From the NCBI GenBank assembly GCA_037975125.1, contig CM075852.1, forward strand, positions 19,996,025 to 20,060,024: a DNA stretch of 64,000 nt. Direction: 5' to 3'. Below the pieces are notes generated by a model. The model saw only the letters and a list, made by a program, of their open reading frames with translations. It was not told where the DNA came from and did no database searches. Shown one piece after another: positions 59,730 through 64,000 of this stretch (position 1 is its first letter; each line of letters opens with the position of its first letter). The position numbers were made by a program, and so were the translations under genes. The DNA is from Latrodectus hesperus (taxonomy: Eukaryota; Arthropoda; Arachnida; Araneae; Theridiidae).

Positions 59730-62700
59730 AATTTATTAATAATTTTTTAGTAATATTTTATTAGTTATTATATTCTGCCTAGAAGTTTTTAAAATCGGTT
59801 TTTACTTGAACTTGTTTACAGATTACTGTACCCATTATTTTTATAAATTACAATAAATATCCATATCTTATAATTTTTCAATTATAGTAATGCAGTTTAT
59901 ATTTATGCTATATGTGAATGTTATAAGCCTGTTTAATTAATCTTCTTAAATAAAATTATCTTTCTCATTGTTTCATCTCACCTAGAATTAAATGCAATTC
60001 TACAGAATAAGATTTATGCAAAAAATTATTTTTTAAATTTCTTTTGCTATTTAGTTACATTTCAGACTAAATTAGCTTTGATATTATTTAAAAAATTACA
60101 TATAGATAAAAAGAGAAAGGAGGGAGAGAACATAGATTAATCAGAGTTGCATAAACATTTTCTCTATGTAAAACACGATTTAAATTTAGTAAATTGATTT
60201 AAACATTGAAATAATCAAAACAAAATATTTAAGCGATTGTATAATATTTATTAATTAAGAAAATTTTTAATAATGATTATCGAATGACAAATAATTTAAA
60301 GGAATTGGTTGATTTAAAAGAAAAATTATAAAATATGTTTTTTGACATCATCCTAAAAATATTTAGATTCATGGGTACTGCTAACAACTAGTCTTTTTAA
60401 ATAGGAACAATGTTTAAAATAGAAGCTACGTATTTTCAATTGAGATTTCCATTATAATTATGGAAAGCTAAAACTGCCGATTATTCAAAAAGAAAACAGT
60501 TTTTTAGTAATCATTATTTTAAAATTAATCTAATTATCTTTAATAATGAGATAATAAATATATTTGAATAGTTTTAAATTATTAATTTAATTAGGATTTA
60601 AAAGTATTTAAAATGAAATACTTTAAAAAAATAGTATCTATTATGTATGGAATGATCAACATTAAACAATTTAAAAGATAATTAAGTTGAGTAAAAACCA
60701 TAGTTTACTGTGAAGATTGCAAACTATGAATTAAAAACCATATCTTATTAATAATATAGAATAAAAATATTCTCGTAATAATTTTATTTCTTTTTAAAAA
60801 TAATCAGAAAACATCAATTTTTAATATTTAAAAGAATATATATAATATTAGATATTAACTATTTTCTTGGAATTAAAATTAATTCCTGGAAATTGTAATT
60901 TATAAATTTCAAAATATTAAAAAATTCGTCCAAAATATTTCCAATCAATTTTGATCAAAAGTAAATTCCTAATAATAAGTATTGAAAATTCCACTTTATA
61001 AGAATGTTGATAAGATTTAAGATAATAAAGACTTTTTATTAAAATTCTTAAAAACTTTAAGATAAATAACATTTTTGTATATTATATACGTACACTAAAC
61101 TTAAATTTGTTTGCAAAGAAACAAGTCTTTTTTTAAAGAAAAACAAATATTTCAGTTGGCAGTGAAGTAAATGTTTCAGTGCGAAGAATATTGAAGAAAA
61201 CAGGTTTCCGAAAATAAATAAATAAAAATTTATGTTACATTTAAAAAATAAATTGATTCTTAAAATTTGAAGTTTTGGTTAAATTAAAATTAATGAAACT
61301 ATTATGAGCAAGCTAAGTCACTAGAGTTAGAATGTATCCTATGCTAGAAGAAGGAATATACTTCAGAGATATAGGCTTCAAATGTCATTTTTTAAGAAAT
61401 TTAAAATCAATTGCATTACTCAAAAATAAGACAATTTATGAAATTTACAAATATAAACGCTGAATGGAAATGGGAATTATATTATTACGATCATAATATA
61501 TCCAAAATAAAAGTCATAAAAATTTATGAAATCAGAGAAAAATACTGAAAATATCTGATTTTTTTTATACTGTGGTAAAATATTTTAAAAACACTAATTT
61601 TTAGGAGAAAAACAGTATGATACACCATTTTCAAGAAAAATTACAATGGAGTTTTGAAAGAAGGCAGTAGGGTCAAGTGAAAGAATTGAATTTCTGTAAT
61701 TAGAAGATTTTGGTTAATAACAAAGCTTTGAATAGTCATGTAGAATGTTTATTCAGGGACTGTACTCCTACAAGAAATGCCAGTAATTAGTATTTGAAGT
61801 CAAACGTTGGGCAAATAAAAGAATATAAGAGTATATTCATTTCAATTCATACATTGTTTTACCGTAACCACTGAAAGGTTAATTTAAACATGGTTGATGT
61901 TTCATCAACTTTAGGAAATTGGCCATTGGGGAACAAAAATGATATTTGTTTTATTCAAGTTTTTATTTGGCATCACAAAGGCTTCCAATTTAGGTCATGA
62001 GAGAGAAAATCTAATAAGTTTTGGAGCCCTCTTACTTTTGGAAATAAATCTATTACATATAAAGTGGGAACAACTTTCACGTGTGTTCTAATGCTTTTCC
62101 AAGTACTTGTGTGTTGAAAAACCCAAAAACATATTCATTGCAGTTAACGAAAACAATATTGTTCAAATGTCAAAAAATAGTTAATATTGATATTTTTTTG
62201 ATTGCACATATATACTATAGAAAAATTGAGGGATCCCATGTTGTACCCATTATTTCTTTACTTCCAACGATTAAGCGTAGATGATAGTTGCAAAACACCA
62301 AGGAACAACAAACCTCCGTTTCTTAGGCAAACAGAATTTCGAAATGTTATGCATAGTGGCATAAGCAATTTTACAGTAAATTCAAGTCAGTGTTAATTAC
62401 GTTTTAAATTAATACAATGACGCCTATAAAATTTTACAATGAAAAAGCTTATGTTTTAAATTACCAGCAATTTTTTGGGCAATTCTGATAGGGTACGGTA
62501 AAAATATAAATATTTATTAGATAAAGTGTAAAAACATTTTATTACTACAAAATGCACAAAATGTGAGTGATATGTTGCAACCATCTTTTGATTATTTTAC
62601 ATCAAAATTTAAATTTTTTGTTAAGAGTCTGTTGTAGTCTTATTTTTTAAGTATTCACATAAATTTGTGAATATAAAATTTACCGCTTCCTAAGATTAAT

Positions 62701-64000
62701 ATATTTAACTTTAAAGTAAATGTATTTTTGCTTTAAGTAAAGAATATTTGTCAATGTAATTTTAATAATAATATAATAATATTTTTGTCAACATCATTTG
62801 AAAGTTTTACTTACAAATAGATTTAAAACTACATTTATATCATTACTGAATTTAAATGATATAGAATACGTAAGGTACTGTGATAATTAACTCGTCATAT
62901 TTTCCTTAAACTACATAGATATAGACAATGACGATCATGTTCTATGAAATGAGAACATGTATATACAGAATTGATTCCGTTCACTGATGATTTGTAATTA
63001 TCATAGATGCTAGATCATATTCGTGAACTATGTATCACATAAATATCCTGGATACATAATTGAGTTAAAATGTATCATTGCACATATTATGAGGTAATAA
63101 TTGCTTTAATATTTGGTGCTTAACTTTCAATTTACATTTTTTTAATGCTAAATATGAGCTGGCTTATCAGTTTTATTAAAATGGTCGTTATGTGAAAACT
63201 ACAGTTTAAAAAATAATCCATCATTGCAAACATTTAAAAAATTTTTAAATTTTGCTATTTACTTTAAAAGTTTTACTGTGCAGTTACAAGTTTATTAATT
63301 AATAACAGAGGGAATGGTGTTTTGAAACTTTTGGTATAAAAACTATTTTTTGCAAAAGAGAAAGCCGAAGATCGTGTTATAAATTTTTATTGAAAAGAAC
63401 AAATTTCAAGCAATAAAATGTCAAGCTGTCAGACTGAAGCAGTTTTATTGCTACAAGGAAAGTCAAAAAGTGAATTGATTCATTGTATAAAATATTTGTG
63501 ATTTCATTTACAACGACTGGATCTAGTGATAAAATAATTCTTAAATAATTATTTTATGAATTTCTTTTTTTATAGCGCATATTTTATTGATGATTTATAT
63601 ACCACATAAAATCGTGACTTTTAAAAATAAACATTATTAAAAGATTTTATAAAGGAATTTCATGAATCAATTTGATGTCAAAGTAAAAAAAATTTCTAAA
63701 ATGTCCAAATGTTTAATTTTTAATGTCCAAAAATAAGCTCATGGATTATCAAGCATCTAAAGATTTGACATTTAAGACATTCATACATCTTTCCTTAATT
63801 AAAACATTGTCCAGATTTTGCTTGTTTTAATGATTGATAAAATAGTACCATAAATTTATGCATGCTACAATTTCAAATTATTGACAATAATTCCCCTAGT
63901 GCATTAAATATTTGGCCAATTCACCTAAATAAACGATGAATATCTTATAAATGTAGTTGAAAGTTACATTTTTTAGCATAATCATGTTGCTTTTTCTATA
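59730..64000. other. AT-rich spacer to the window end
   Basis: No exon, RNA gene or repeat that I can support. 62080-62400 contains overlapping plus-strand frames of 64-67 codons with mixed composition but no recognisable motif or splice context. Confidence 0.5.

Overview
This is a eukaryotic, very AT-rich, gene-poor window, most likely from an arthropod genome and probably an arachnid. The grounds are the huge (TA)n and (AC)n arrays, decayed mariner and LINE copies, tRNA-derived SINEs, solo LTRs and intron-like spacer, with no prokaryotic gene organisation. The arachnid assignment is an inference from the style of the repeats; no host gene fixes the species. No complete host protein-coding gene can be supported.

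Layout. 1-3.6 kb: AT-rich spacer, with a possible coding end at the left edge. 4.7-6.4 kb: a cluster of SINEs around a ~186 bp tandem repeat. 8.1-9.7 kb: a candidate exon, long (TA)n tracts and a MITE-like inverted repeat. 11.3-14.3 kb: a SINE/LINE chimera, a transposase relic and a GC-rich retroposon with a 12 bp target-site duplication (TSD). 15.9-16.5 kb: a solo LTR. 17.9-19.3 kb: a 72 bp minisatellite next to a decayed reverse transcriptase (RT). 20-23.3 kb: a direct segmental duplication and compound microsatellites. 23.8-26.8 kb: the densest TE block, with a mariner inserted in a (TA)n array followed by a 5'-truncated LINE that ends in a 194 bp (AC)n. 30-37 kb: a second solo LTR in the opposite orientation, several SINE-like retroposons and a long near-perfect palindrome. 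40.8 kb: another SINE. 44.7 kb: a 451 bp (TA)n. 48.3-49.5 kb: the most gene-like part, with a coding-looking segment on the minus strand (weakly P450-like) and, on the plus strand, a CRE + TATA promoter followed by an ATG-free exon with a consensus splice donor. 49.5-64 kb: AT-rich sequence that could be a long first intron, with one intact-looking SINE at 59.4 kb.

The recognisable coding sequences (mariner transposase, LINE RTs, Tc1/mariner-like N-terminus) are broken by stops or frameshifts, so they are relics and do not form a working system. Several retroposons are supported by target-site duplications that can be read directly. I found no evidence of a novel multi-gene system. The best leads are the promoter/first exon at 49.3-49.5 kb, the candidate exons, the SINE/LINE chimera and the foldback elements. 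Percent identities and base compositions were judged by eye.
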